In this document: positions 56,169 through 64,000 of the stretch, piece by piece
Layout of the letters: each line of letters opens with the position of its first letter
Numbering within the stretch: position 1 is the stretch's first letter
From: Kutzneria chonburiensis
GTDB lineage: Bacteria > Actinomycetota > Actinomycetes > Mycobacteriales > Pseudonocardiaceae
DNA: 64,000 nucleotides
Assembly: GCF_028622115.1 (NCBI RefSeq)
Contig: NZ_CP097263.1
Location: 9,435,501 to 9,499,500 of the forward strand
Direction: 5' to 3'
Made by a program: the position numbers and the translations under genes
The notes under the pieces: generated by a model
Database searches by the model: none
What the model was told of the DNA's origin: nothing
The model's input: only the letters and a program-made list of their open reading frames with translations

Positions 56169-58010
56169 GTGAGCACGTTCGCCGACAGCACGTTCACGTC
56201 GCCGGAGCTGATCCGGAACTTCTGCATCATCGCCCACATCGACCACGGCAAGTCCACCCTGGCCGACCGGATGCTGCAGCTGACGGGCGTCGTCGACGCA
56301 CGCGCCATGCGGGCCCAGTACCTGGACCGGATGGACATCGAGCGCGAGCGGGGCATCACGATCAAGGCCCAGAACGTGCGGCTGCCCTGGCAGCTGGACG
56401 GCCAGGACCACGTGCTGCACATGATCGACACGCCCGGCCACGTCGACTTCACCTACGAGGTCTCGCGGGCGCTGGAGGCGTGCGAGGGCGCGATCCTGCT
56501 GGTCGACGCGGCGCAGGGCATCGAGGCGCAGACGCTGGCCAACCTGTACCTGGCGCTGGAGAACGACCTCACCATCATCCCGGTGCTGAACAAGATCGAC
56601 CTGCCGGCCGCCGACCCGGAGAAGTACTCCAAGGAGCTCGCGCACATCATCGGCTGCGAGCCCGAGGACGTGCTGCGGGTGTCGGCCAAGACCGGCATGG
56701 GCGTCGGCGAGCTGCTGGACGAGGTCGTGCGCAAGGTGCCGGCCCCGGTCGGCCAGGCCGACGCGCCGCCGCGCGCGATGATCTTCGACTCGGTCTACGA
56801 CACCTACCGCGGCGTCGTCACGTACATCCGGGTGGTCGACGGCAAGATCACGCCGCGGCAGCGGATCAAGATGATGTCCACCGGCGCCACCCACGAGCTG
56901 CTCGAGGTCGGCATCATCAGCCCCGAGCCCAAGCCGTCGGCCGGTCTCGGCGTCGGCGAGGTCGGCTACCTGATCACCGGCGTGAAGGACGTGCGGCAGT
57001 CCAAGGTCGGTGACACCGTCACCTCCGACCGGCACGGGGCGAGCGAGCCGCTGGCCGGCTACCGCGACCCCAAGCCCATGGTCTATTCCGGGCTGTACCC
57101 CATGGACGGGTCCGACTACCCCGACCTGCGTGAGGCGTTGGAGAAGCTCCAGCTCAACGACGCCGCCCTGACCTTCGAGCCCGAGACCTCGGCCGCGCTC
57201 GGCTTCGGCTTCCGCTGCGGCTTCCTCGGGCTGCTGCACCTGGAGATCACGCGCGACCGCCTTGAGCGCGAGTTCGGGCTGGACCTCATCTCCACCGCGC
57301 CCAACGTCGTCTACCGGGTCATCTCCGACGACGGCACCGAGCACGTCGTGACCAACCCGTCGGACTGGGTCAACGGCAAGATCGCCGAGGTCTACGAGCC
57401 GGTGACCAAGTGCACCATCATCGCGCCCAGCGACTTCATCGGCGCGATCATGGAGCTCTGCCAGTCCAAGCGCGGGCAACTGCTCGGCATGGACTACCTG
57501 TCCGAGGACCGCGTCGAGCTCCGCTACACCATGCCCCTGGCGGAGATCATCTTCGACTTCTTCGACTCCCTGAAGTCCCGCACCCGCGGCTACGCCTCCC
57601 TCGACTACGAGGAGTCCGGCGAGCAGTCGTCCGACCTCGTCAAGGTCGACATCCTGCTCCAGGGCGAGGCCGTCGACGCCTTCTCCGCCATCGTCCACCG
57701 CGATGCCGCCTACGGCTACGGCACCAAGATGGCCACCAAGCTGCGTGAGCTCATCCCCCGCCAGCAGTTCGAGGTGCCCATCCAGGCCGCCATCGGCTCC
57801 CGCGTCATCGCCCGCGAGACCATCCGCGCCATCCGCAAGGACGTCCTCGCCAAGTGCTACGGCGGCGACATCACCCGTAAGCGCAAGCTCCTCGAGAAGC
57901 AGAAGGAGGGCAAGAAGCGGATGAAGATGGTCGGCCGCGTCGAAGTCCCCCAGGAAGCTTTCGTGGCGGCGCTGTCGACGGAGGACTCGGGCGGCAAGGG
58001 CAAGAAGTAG
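56169..58010 (+). CDS. lepA: Elongation factor 4 (LepA), back-translocating GTPase
   Basis: A 613-residue ribosome-bound GTPase. G1 AHIDHGKST, the switch [11 protein letters not shown]3 DTPGHVDF and G4 NKIDLP are intact, and the LepA-specific C-terminal domain ends [22 protein letters not shown] start with GAGGAA upstream. In M. tuberculosis the same trio precedes lepA (Rv2404c). Confidence 0.97.
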   Translation: MSTFADSTFTSPELIRNFCIIAHIDHGKSTLADRMLQLTGVVDARAMRAQYLDRMDIERERGITIKAQNVRLPWQLDGQDHVLHMIDTPGHVDFTYEVSRALEACEGAILLVDAAQGIEAQTLANLYLALENDLTIIPVLNKIDLPAADPEKYSKELAHIIGCEPEDVLRVSAKTGMGVGELLDEVVRKVPAPVGQADAPPRAMIFDSVYDTYRGVVTYIRVVDGKITPRQRIKMMSTGATHELLEVGIISPEPKPSAGLGVGEVGYLITGVKDVRQSKVGDTVTSDRHGASEPLAGYRDPKPMVYSGLYPMDGSDYPDLREALEKLQLNDAALTFEPETSAALGFGFRCGFLGLLHLEITRDRLEREFGLDLISTAPNVVYRVISDDGTEHVVTNPSDWVNGKIAEVYEPVTKCTIIAPSDFIGAIMELCQSKRGQLLGMDYLSEDRVELRYTMPLAEIIFDFFDSLKSRTRGYASLDYEESGEQSSDLVKVDILLQGEAVDAFSAIVHRDAAYGYGTKMATKLRELIPRQQFEVPIQAAIGSRVIARETIRAIRKDVLAKCYGGDITRKRKLLEKQKEGKKRMKMVGRVEVPQEAFVAALSTEDSGGKGKK

Positions 58011-58187
58011 ACCTTGCTGACGGGCTCGACCGAGATGGGCTTGAGCACCTGATCGACGGACGTCGCTGACCGACTGTGATCGGTGCGAACCACCCGATAT
58101 GGTGAAGCCAGCCACGAAAGTCGAACGCACGGTCGAATTGTCAGGGTGGCGTGCTGGAGTGGTCTCCATGAGGAAAAAGGAGGCACC

Positions 58188-58757
58188 ATGACAGTCATGG
58201 ACACGTGCATGCCCCCAGGTCCGCTCACCGTGGCGGACCTGGAGGTGATGCCCGATGACGGGCGTCGCTACGAGCTCATCGACGGGATGCTCTTCGTGAG
58301 CCCGGCGCCCGGGACGCGGCACCAGAAGATGGTGCTCCAGCTCGGAATGCGCCTGGAGCAGGTGTGCCCCGACGACCTGGTCGTGTTCGTCGCGCCGTTC
58401 GCGGTGCAGACGGCGAACGACACCGAGGTCCAGCCCGACGTTCTGGTCGCCAGGGACGAGGACCTGACGGAGAAGAACCTGCCGACGGCGCCGCTGCTCG
58501 CGGTGGAGATCCTGTCGCCCAGCACCACGCTGTACGACCTCAACACCAAGAAGGCCGCCTACCAGCGGATGGGCGTGGTCAGCTACTGGGTCGTCGACCC
58601 GCTCGACCCGAGGCTGACCGTCTTCGAGCTGGACGAGGCCGGCCAGTACGAGCTGGTCGCCGACGTCAAGGGCGACGATGCCTTCGACGCCGAGCGCCCG
58701 TTCCCGGTGCGAGTGGCGCCCACAGACCTGTTGGGTCGGCTGAACCAGTCCCGCTGA
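58188..58757 (+). CDS. Uma2-family (DUF820) restriction-endonuclease-fold protein
   Basis: A 189-residue PD-(D/E)XK protein. YELIDGMLFVSPAPG, VQPDVLVARDEDLT and LLAVEILSPSTTLYDLNTKK carry the Glu, Asp and ExK residues of the fold. Uma2 proteins are frequent in actinobacteria; their biological role is unclear. ATG has AAAAAGGAGG upstream. The last codons lie in the first copy of a 26-base direct repeat. Confidence 0.85.
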   Translation: MTVMDTCMPPGPLTVADLEVMPDDGRRYELIDGMLFVSPAPGTRHQKMVLQLGMRLEQVCPDDLVVFVAPFAVQTANDTEVQPDVLVARDEDLTEKNLPTAPLLAVEILSPSTTLYDLNTKKAAYQRMGVVSYWVVDPLDPRLTVFELDEAGQYELVADVKGDDAFDAERPFPVRVAPTDLLGRLNQSR

Positions 58758-58760
58758 CAG
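58735..58760 (+). repeat. Left copy of a 26-base direct repeat
   Basis: GTCGGCTGAACCAGTCCCGC and six further bases cover the 3' end of the Uma2 gene. The same 26 bases, with one C-to-T change, recur at 59855-59880. Confidence 0.85.
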
Positions 58761-59018
58761 TAACCAGGGGGACTGGATAATCGCGCAGCCGCTGTTCAAG
58801 AAGGGGGCGGCGGCGCGGTGTCGTTCACGGTCCGACCAGGGCGAGAGGTGGCGCTGCCCAAGTGCGACACACAGGGGAGAGGTCGCGTTAGCGGCATCGA
58901 GTGTGGCCAGAGGCAGCGCGCCGCCTGACGCGTCGACAATCCGCCATTTGAGTCTGGGCAGCTGTCTTGGGAAATCGGGTGACATTCCGCCGGGATGGCG
59001 TACCGATCGGGGGGATCA

Positions 59019-59408
59019 ATGGCCTTGCTGGGTCGGGTGGTCGGACTGCCGTGGTCGAGCGACCGTACGTTTCGGTTACGTCGCTACATCATGGGGCACT
59101 CGGAACTCGAGCTGCACAGTTTTGACGGCGGTGACGATCTGATTCAGGTTCGGTTCCAGAGCGTGGAACGCGTCGAGCTGAACCGCTGGTACCAGGGCGG
59201 AATCGAGGTGAGCCTGGTGAATGACCATCCCTCGATTGCCTTGGTGTGCACATCACCGCACGGCAAGTTCTTTTGCATAATCGGACCCGGTGGCGAAGGT
59301 TTCGTCGCCGCCGGAGGCGTACGCATCAGCCGGATGTTCAGGGACGGGGAGGAACTTGAGTTCCTTGTCGGCATTCCCGGACCGTCGGGGCTGGAAATCC
59401 AATGCTGA
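59019..59408 (+). CDS. Unknown 129-residue protein in the islet
   Basis: I do not recognise the family. The 129 residues are soluble, with a predicted beta-rich pattern (ELELHSFDGG, SVERVELNRWYQGGIEVSLV, FCIIGPGGEGFV) and no signal or membrane segment. GGGGGG four to nine bases before ATG 59019 decides the start; an ATG at 58995 is in frame. Base composition is visibly less GC-rich than the flanks. It could be an immunity or effector-like protein, but that is a guess from the context. In the 258 bases before it I see only a weak short frame (58818-58929). Confidence 0.6.
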   Translation: MALLGRVVGLPWSSDRTFRLRRYIMGHSELELHSFDGGDDLIQVRFQSVERVELNRWYQGGIEVSLVNDHPSIALVCTSPHGKFFCIIGPGGEGFVAAGGVRISRMFRDGEELEFLVGIPGPSGLEIQC

Positions 59409-59490
59409 CGAGCAAACCATCGCCCTGGCGGCCAAGGTGCGTGATTTCATCATCCCGTTCCAACCAAACGTGTTTCATCCTGGAGTAACG

Positions 59491-59820
59491 ATGTCGGCAT
59501 ATTTCACGGTGGGTCTCGGACCCAACGCCGAGAGCTGGAACGCCTCGCGGGGACTGGTCACCTGGGTTGTCGAGGTGCTGGCCGAGCATGTCCGTGACCC
59601 GCAGCTCGCGGCGACACTGCGGGAGCTGGCCGAGATGAAGTACTGGCTCGTTGGGTACGACTTGATCGAACCGGAGCAGGCGCCGGAGCTGACCAGGGCG
59701 GTGCTGGAGGACCTGATGCCGGCGGCGGAACGGGAGTATGCCGGCCAGCCGGACATCCTGGAGATGGTGGCGGACCTGGTCAAGATGGTCGACGACTGGT
59801 GGCGGTCGCAGAACGGCTGA
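59491..59820 (+). CDS. Unknown 109-residue acidic helical protein
   Basis: No family recognised. A helical, acidic protein with tryptophans (WNASRGLVTWVVEVLAEHV, EMKYWLVGYDL, LVKMVDDWWRSQNG). ATG 59491 is chosen for the GGAG eight bases upstream; the frame is open further back, overlapping the previous gene. The gap of 82 bases and common strand suggest an operon with it. Acidic small proteins in such pairs are often immunity proteins; no proof. Confidence 0.6.
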   Translation: MSAYFTVGLGPNAESWNASRGLVTWVVEVLAEHVRDPQLAATLRELAEMKYWLVGYDLIEPEQAPELTRAVLEDLMPAAEREYAGQPDILEMVADLVKMVDDWWRSQNG

Positions 59821-59854
59821 CGGCGCTGGCCCCGGTGGAATCGCCGGGGCCGGT

Positions 59855-59880
59855 GTCGGCTGAATCAGTCCCGCTGACAG
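59855..59880 (+). repeat. Right copy of the 26-base direct repeat
   Basis: 25 of 26 bases match 58735-58760. It overlaps the stop codon of the minus-strand SLOG gene and bounds the islet that holds the two unknown genes. Confidence 0.85.
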
Positions 59881-60347
59881 CCGTCGGGCCAGATCACGGT
59901 GACGGGGACGCCGTGGTCGCGGGCGTGGGTGACGACGTCGGCGGTGCCGCCGCGGCCGGCGGCGGGGAGGCCGTCCCAGACGGCGACGAGGTGGTCGGCG
60001 ACGTCGACCATGTGCACGCTGGCGGCCATGTAGGCCTCCCGGCCGGGCCGGTCGTAGGCCATGGTGACGACCTCGGCGGCCTGCTCGAGTAAGGCGTCGT
60101 AGGTGGGGTGGTAGTCGGCGGGCAACCGCTCGCGGTAGCGCTGGGCGGGGAGGACGGCGACGAGGGAGCCGCCGGAGTCCAACACGGCCTGGGCGAAGAG
60201 GGCGTCGGCGCCGTCGGCCAAGCAGCTGACGCCGACGAGGGGAGCCTCACCGCGGTGGCGGCGGAGCTCGGCCCGCAGGGCGGCGTCGACCAGCGTGCGG
60301 GTGGGGTCCTGGAGCCCCCGGTGCCCGGTGATGGCGATCCTGGTCAT
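59865..60347 (-). CDS. SLOG-fold nucleotide-binding protein
   Basis: A 160-residue Rossmann-like protein. MTRIAITGHRGLQ with GHRG, VGVSCLADGADALFAQAVL and DHLVAVWDGLPAAGRGGTAD match the SLOG superfamily (LOG/DprA/TRPM-related), which binds or cleaves nucleotide-like ligands. GAGGAGA lies before ATG 60347. The partner effector often found with such sensors is not evident; the islet genes are convergent to it. Confidence 0.75.
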   Translation of the reverse strand: MTRIAITGHRGLQDPTRTLVDAALRAELRRHRGEAPLVGVSCLADGADALFAQAVLDSGGSLVAVLPAQRYRERLPADYHPTYDALLEQAAEVVTMAYDRPGREAYMAASVHMVDVADHLVAVWDGLPAAGRGGTADVVTHARDHGVPVTVIWPDGCQRD

Positions 60348-60442
60348 CACGGTTATCTCCTCGGTCGAGGGGCGGCTCCTCGATCGTGCCGTGGACCAGC
60401 GCAAATGGGAAAGACGGCCATCGGGTGGCTCACGCCATTGGT

Positions 60443-60835
60443 TCAGACCTCGTAGTCCAGGTGGTAACTGTGCGTGCCATCGGCGGCCTTGTCGATACGG
60501 AGCGTGCCGGTGATGCCCTCCAGCTTGCCGGTGCCGGAGTCGGGCACGATCCGTACGGTCATCTCGCCGGAACCACCGGCCATGACGGCGGAGTGGGACA
60601 GCACGAAAGAGCCGGCAAGGCCCTCGACGGAGCCGACGAAGCGCTCGACGGCGACATAGGCGGCGGAACCGGCCACGGGACCGCCGGCGGTGAGCAGCCG
60701 AGCGGTGCTGGTGCCGGTCAGAGCCCCCTGAAAAGCCTTGGCCACCCAGACGTGTCCCAGTGTGATGCCGTCGGCGTCGAGGTAGGTCTCGTCGTCCCAG
60801 CGCGTGATGTCGAAGGTGCCCTCAGCGATGCTCAT
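60443..60835 (-). CDS. DUF3224 family protein
   Basis: A 130-residue beta-barrel-type cytosolic protein of the DUF3224 family: AEGTFDITRWDDETY at the start, FVGSVEGLAGSFVLSHSAVM in the middle and SGTGKLEGITGTLRI near the end. The function is unknown; the fold resembles allene oxide cyclase-like barrels. Confidence 0.85.
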   Translation of the reverse strand: MSIAEGTFDITRWDDETYLDADGITLGHVWVAKAFQGALTGTSTARLLTAGGPVAGSAAYVAVERFVGSVEGLAGSFVLSHSAVMAGGSGEMTVRIVPDSGTGKLEGITGTLRIDKAADGTHSYHLDYEV

Positions 60836-60865
60836 GACCCGATCCTGACGCCGATTCCTGCCATC

Positions 60866-61300
60866 TCATGTCAGGTATGAGTCCAGCAGTCGCAGCGCGG
60901 TGTCGTACTTGATCCGCAGCCGGGCCTGGGTGGCCGGATCGAGGGCGTCGAAGCGGGCCGGCGACATGTTGTCGGCGATGTCGGCGTGCTTGACGACGAC
61001 GGCGATGGGGTCGACGGCGACCCGGGCCAGGTAGTCGGCCTGCGCCTCGCCGGGCAGATGGCTCAACGCGACGACGGCGGTGACGACCCGCTCGGGGCAG
61101 CCGGCGGCCCGCAGATCGTCGGCGGTGACCGGGGTGTCCTCGATCACGTCGTGCAGGACGGCGGCCATCTGCTCGTACGGACCGGTGACCCGGTTCATGA
61201 CCCGCACCGGATGCCCGATGTAGGGTTTGCCGCTCTTGTCGATCTGCCCGTCGTGCGCGGCGGTGGCGATCCGCACCGCATCCGAAACTGAGAAGGTCAT
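60866..61300 (-). CDS. HD-domain phosphohydrolase
   Basis: A 144-residue HD protein related to the hydrolase half of RelA/SpoT and to small alarmone hydrolases: AHDGQIDKSGKPYIGHPVRV, then the HD motif in AAVLHDVIEDT and VKHADIADN near residue 105. It could cleave (p)ppGpp or other nucleotides. The ATG at 61300 lacks a clear ribosome binding site and is divergent from the next gene. Confidence 0.8.
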   Translation of the reverse strand: MTFSVSDAVRIATAAHDGQIDKSGKPYIGHPVRVMNRVTGPYEQMAAVLHDVIEDTPVTADDLRAAGCPERVVTAVVALSHLPGEAQADYLARVAVDPIAVVVKHADIADNMSPARFDALDPATQARLRIKYDTALRLLDSYLT

Positions 61301-61343
61301 GTCGGCAGTCAACGGGACGGGCCCTTGGGCGTCCACCACTTCG

Positions 61344-62048
61344 ATGGACCTCACCGATGTCTGGAACCGGGTGCTCGGCGGCCAGCCGAGCCCGCAGTGG
61401 GAACTGGTGCTGATCGCCGGCGCGATCGCGCTGATCGGCGTGCTGCCGTGGCCGGTCTGGCGGTTCACCCGCAACCTGGTCACGATCGCGCACGAAGGCG
61501 GCCACGCCCTGGCCGCGGTGCTCACGGGCCGTCGGCTGACCGGCATTCAGCTGCACTCGGACACCTCGGGTCTGACCTTGACCAGGGGCCGGCCAAGAGG
61601 CCCGGGCATGGTGCTGACGGCCGCGGCCGGCTACGTCACGCCGTCGCTGCTGGGCCTGGGCGTGGCGGCGCTGCTGGGCGCGGGCAAGATCACGCTGCTG
61701 CTGTGGATCGCGATCGTGCTGCTGGCGGCCATGCTGGTGATGATCCGCAACGCCTTCGGCGTGCTGTCGGTGCTGGTCACCGGCGGCATCGTGTTCGCGG
61801 TGTCCTGGTACGCCTCGACCGACATCCAGGCGGTCTTCGGCTACGTGATCGCGTGGTTCCTGCTGCTCGGCGGCGTCCGCCCGGTGTTCGAGCTCCAGCG
61901 CAAACGCTGGCGCGGCCGGGCCCCCGACTCGGACGCCGACCAGCTGGCCAAGATCACCGGTGTCGCCGGTGGCCTCTGGGTGACGCTGTTCGGGTTGGTG
62001 AGCATCGCCTCGCTGGTGATCGGCGCCGACCTGCTGCTGCCGCACTAA
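61344..62048 (+). CDS. M50B-like membrane metalloprotease family protein
   Basis: A 234-residue protein with about five or six membrane segments. IAHEGGHALAAVL carries the HExxH zinc motif inside the membrane, typical of site-2-protease relatives; GMVLTAAAGYVTPSLLGLGV follows. The second half has no PDZ domain. ATG 61344 is preferred; ATG 61299 overlaps the start of the divergent HD gene. Substrate unknown. Confidence 0.82.
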   Translation: MDLTDVWNRVLGGQPSPQWELVLIAGAIALIGVLPWPVWRFTRNLVTIAHEGGHALAAVLTGRRLTGIQLHSDTSGLTLTRGRPRGPGMVLTAAAGYVTPSLLGLGVAALLGAGKITLLLWIAIVLLAAMLVMIRNAFGVLSVLVTGGIVFAVSWYASTDIQAVFGYVIAWFLLLGGVRPVFELQRKRWRGRAPDSDADQLAKITGVAGGLWVTLFGLVSIASLVIGADLLLPH

Positions 62049-62055
62049 TCTCGGA

Positions 62056-63111
62056 ATGGTGATCGAGCAGCTGCGCGTCCCCGTGATCGTCGCCCCGATG
62101 GCGGGCGGCGGGTCCACCCCCGAACTGGTCGCCGCGGTGGTCGCCGCCGGCGGCTTCGGCTTCACACCGGGCGGCTACCTGACCGCCCAGGCGCTGGCCG
62201 AGCAGATGGTGCGGACCAGTGCGCTGACCGAGGGTCGCTACGGCGTGAACCTGTTCGTGCCGGGCACGAACACCAAGCCGGATCTGGCCGACTACACCGA
62301 GCGGGTGGCGGCGGAGTCGGCCCGGCTCGGTGTCGAGCCGGGCGAGCCGCGCTGGGAGGACGACGAGTATCCGGCGAAGCTGGAAATCGTGCTGGCGCAA
62401 CGGGTTCCGGTGGTCTCGTTCACGTTCGGACTGCCGAACGCCGGTGACGTGGCCAGACTGCACGCGGCCGGCACGGAGATCATCGCCACGGTGACGACGC
62501 CGGCCGAGGCGCACCAGGCGGCGCAGCTCGGCGTCGATGCGTTGGCCGTGCAGGGTTTCGAGGCCGGCGCGCACCGTGGCACGCTGACCGATGACGGCGT
62601 TTCCCCGGGCGGCGGCGAGGAATTCGGCCTGCTGGCCTTGATCCGCCGGATCCAGGCCGTCACGGACCTGCCGCTGATCGCCGCCGGCGGCCTCGTGCAC
62701 GGCGCCGACGTGGCGGCGGTGCTGACCGCCGGCGCGGTCGCGGCCCAGCTCGGCACGGCGTTCCTGCTGTGCCCCGAGGCCGGCACATCCGCGACGCACC
62801 GGGCCGCCCTGGCCGACCGCACGCGGCGCACGGCGATCACCCGTGCCTTCACCGGCCGCCCGGCCCGCGGCATGGTCAACCGGTTCCTGACCGAGAACAC
62901 CGCCGACGCCCCGGTCGGCTATCCCCAGGTGCACCACCTGACCCGGCCGATGCGCGCGGCCGCGGCCAAGGCCGGCGACCCGGACCTGGTCCACCTGTGG
63001 GCCGGCCAGACCTACCAGCTGGCCGGCGAGCTGCCCGCGGCCGAGTTGGTGGCCCGGCTCGACCGCGAGGCCCGCGAAGCGATCGAGCGGGTCAGCCGGC
63101 GTCTCGGCTGA
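62056..63111 (+). CDS. Nitronate monooxygenase (2-nitropropane dioxygenase family)
   Basis: A 351-residue FMN-dependent TIM-barrel enzyme. VPVIVAPMAGGGSTPELV, VQGFEAGAHRGT (active-site His), LIAAGGLVHGADVAAVLTAG and GTAFLLCPEAGTS are the family motifs. It detoxifies nitronates such as propionate-3-nitronate. TAATCT (62046-62051) is seven bases before GTG 62059, so a leaderless start there is an alternative to ATG 62056. The last 20 bases overlap the convergent dehydrogenase gene. Confidence 0.92.
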   Translation: MVIEQLRVPVIVAPMAGGGSTPELVAAVVAAGGFGFTPGGYLTAQALAEQMVRTSALTEGRYGVNLFVPGTNTKPDLADYTERVAAESARLGVEPGEPRWEDDEYPAKLEIVLAQRVPVVSFTFGLPNAGDVARLHAAGTEIIATVTTPAEAHQAAQLGVDALAVQGFEAGAHRGTLTDDGVSPGGGEEFGLLALIRRIQAVTDLPLIAAGGLVHGADVAAVLTAGAVAAQLGTAFLLCPEAGTSATHRAALADRTRRTAITRAFTGRPARGMVNRFLTENTADAPVGYPQVHHLTRPMRAAAAKAGDPDLVHLWAGQTYQLAGELPAAELVARLDREAREAIERVSRRLG

Positions 63112-64000
63112 GCACGATCTTGCCGGCCACGTCGCCGTCCAACATCGACTTGAGGCCCTCGGCGGCGTGGGAGAACGGCAGCTCGGCCCCGATCTGGGGG
63201 CGCACGCCGGCCAGGTCGCAGAACTTGAGCAGGTCGCCGAGCTCCTCACGGGTGCCCATGGTCGAGCCGACCACGCGGAGCTGGAGGAAGAACAGCCGCT
63301 GGAGCTCGGCGGCCGAGGCGTCGCCGGTGGTGGCGCCGGAGATCACCACCACGCCGCCCGGCTTCAACGACTTCATGCTGTGCGACCAGGTGGCCTTGCC
63401 GACGGTCTCGAACACGCCGTCCACCCGCTCGGGCAGCCGCGCGCCGGATTCGAATGCCTCGTGCGCGCCGAGCTGCTTGGCCAGGGCCCGCTTCTCCTCG
63501 CTACGCCCGGTGACCCACACCCGGAAACCGGCGGCGACGCCGAGCTGGATCAGCGCCGTGGCCACGCCACCGGAAGCGCCCTGCACCAGGATCGTCTGAC
63601 CGGGCCGCAGCTCCGACTTCACGAACAGCATCCGGTACGCCGTCAGCCACGCCGTGCCCATGCACGCCGCCTCGGCGAACGACAGCCCGGCCGGCTTGGG
63701 CAGGGCGTTGCGCCGCGGCACGATCACCGTGTCGGCGAAGGTGCCCTGGTGCTTCTCGGTGAGCAGGGTCCGCTTCGGGTCCAGCGTCTCGTCGCCGCCC
63801 CATTCGGGGTCGCCGATCACGGAGTGCAGCACCACCTCGGTGCCGTCATCCAACACGCCGGCGCCGTCGCAGCCCAGGATCATCGGGAACTGCTCGGGTT
63901 TGATGCCCACGCCGCGCAGCGTCCACAGGTCGTGCATGTTCAGGCTGGCCGCGCGCACCGACACGCTGACCCAGCCGGGCGGCGGCGTCGGGGTGTCGCG
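63092..64000 (-). CDS. Zinc-binding alcohol dehydrogenase/quinone oxidoreductase family, 5' end missing
   Basis: Medium-chain dehydrogenase/reductase. The frame is open to the end of the window, so the N terminus is outside it; about 302 codons are visible. ILGCDGAGVLDDGT, the NADPH-binding QGASGGVATALIQLGVAAG and VVISGATTGDASAAELQRLF are typical. The catalytic-zinc Cys is replaced (ILGCDG is kept but no full zinc set), so it is more like a quinone oxidoreductase. It overlaps the convergent nitronate monooxygenase by 20 bases. Confidence 0.9.
   Translation of the reverse strand, partial: RDTPTPPPGWVSVSVRAASLNMHDLWTLRGVGIKPEQFPMILGCDGAGVLDDGTEVVLHSVIGDPEWGGDETLDPKRTLLTEKHQGTFADTVIVPRRNALPKPAGLSFAEAACMGTAWLTAYRMLFVKSELRPGQTILVQGASGGVATALIQLGVAAGFRVWVTGRSEEKRALAKQLGAHEAFESGARLPERVDGVFETVGKATWSHSMKSLKPGGVVVISGATTGDASAAELQRLFFLQLRVVGSTMGTREELGDLLKFCDLAGVRPQIGAELPFSHAAEGLKSMLDGDVAGKIVLSRDAG

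Noticed and set aside
58818-58929. A 36-codon frame upstream of the islet genes
   Set aside because: GTG start without a ribosome binding site, no recognised family; kept only as a remark.

Overview
The window is about 72% GC, packed with genes that use many GTG starts, and carries actinobacterial family markers (DUF4233, DUF2891, the RecQ-phosphoribosyltransferase fusion, an RNase E with long charged arms). The core gene order matches the Mycobacterium tuberculosis Rv2447c-Rv2404c block: folC, DUF4233, ndk, rne, rplU, rpmA, obgE, proB, proA, nadD, rsfS, gpgP, octT, degV, comEA, comEC, holA, rpsT, the circularly permuted ATP-grasp/alpha-E/transglutaminase trio, and lepA. Content and codon use suggest a filamentous member of the Pseudonocardiaceae (Kutzneria/Saccharothrix/Amycolatopsis-like); the genus cannot be fixed from sequence alone.

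Layout. 1-6.6 kb: the end of folC, a DUF4233 membrane protein, a VapBC toxin-antitoxin pair, a membrane-anchored Cys-rich protein, ndk, a TOPRIM protein and a three-gene ABC exporter. 6.6-17.8 kb: a B12-binding radical SAM protein and its DUF2344 partner, separated by an antisense secreted subtilisin; then rne, rplU-rpmA, obgE-proB. 17.8-22.2 kb: a secreted G1 glutamic peptidase, DUF2891 and recQ, all on the minus strand. 22.2-32.6 kb: proA, a TetR/P450/ferredoxin unit, nadD-rsfS-gpgP-octT-degV and comEA-comEC. 32.6-40.1 kb: a polyamine uptake and oxidation operon (potABCD plus an aldehyde dehydrogenase), divergent from a FadR-type regulator and a cache-domain protein. 40.1-42.9 kb: a threonine-synthase-family gene behind a SAM-I riboswitch, then holA and rpsT. 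43-50.7 kb: a secreted GH3 beta-glucosidase with a CebR-type operator, a divergent PNGase A-like amidase, an SPFH protein and an ABC exporter. 50.8-58 kb: the ATP-grasp/alpha-E/transglutaminase operon, a class II Fic protein, a hairpin array, a PemK/MazF-like toxin and lepA. 58-64 kb: a Uma2 nuclease-fold gene, a small islet between direct repeats, then SLOG, DUF3224, HD, M50-like, nitronate monooxygenase and alcohol dehydrogenase genes; the last runs off the window.

Points that need care. Four conserved genes (the ABC ATPase at 4.1-5.0 kb, comEA, comEC and the transglutaminase) are each broken by an apparent loss of one base. In the three cases that can be localised the lost base lies next to a C (often a short C run), so a shared sequencing or assembly artefact must be weighed against real decay. 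The strongest biological lead is the SAM-I riboswitch whose closing stem overlaps the ribosome binding site of the threonine-synthase-like gene: this points to methionine rather than threonine supply. Other leads are five successive CCAAC/GTTGG hairpins after the Fic gene, and a 1.1 kb islet bounded by 26-bp direct repeats.
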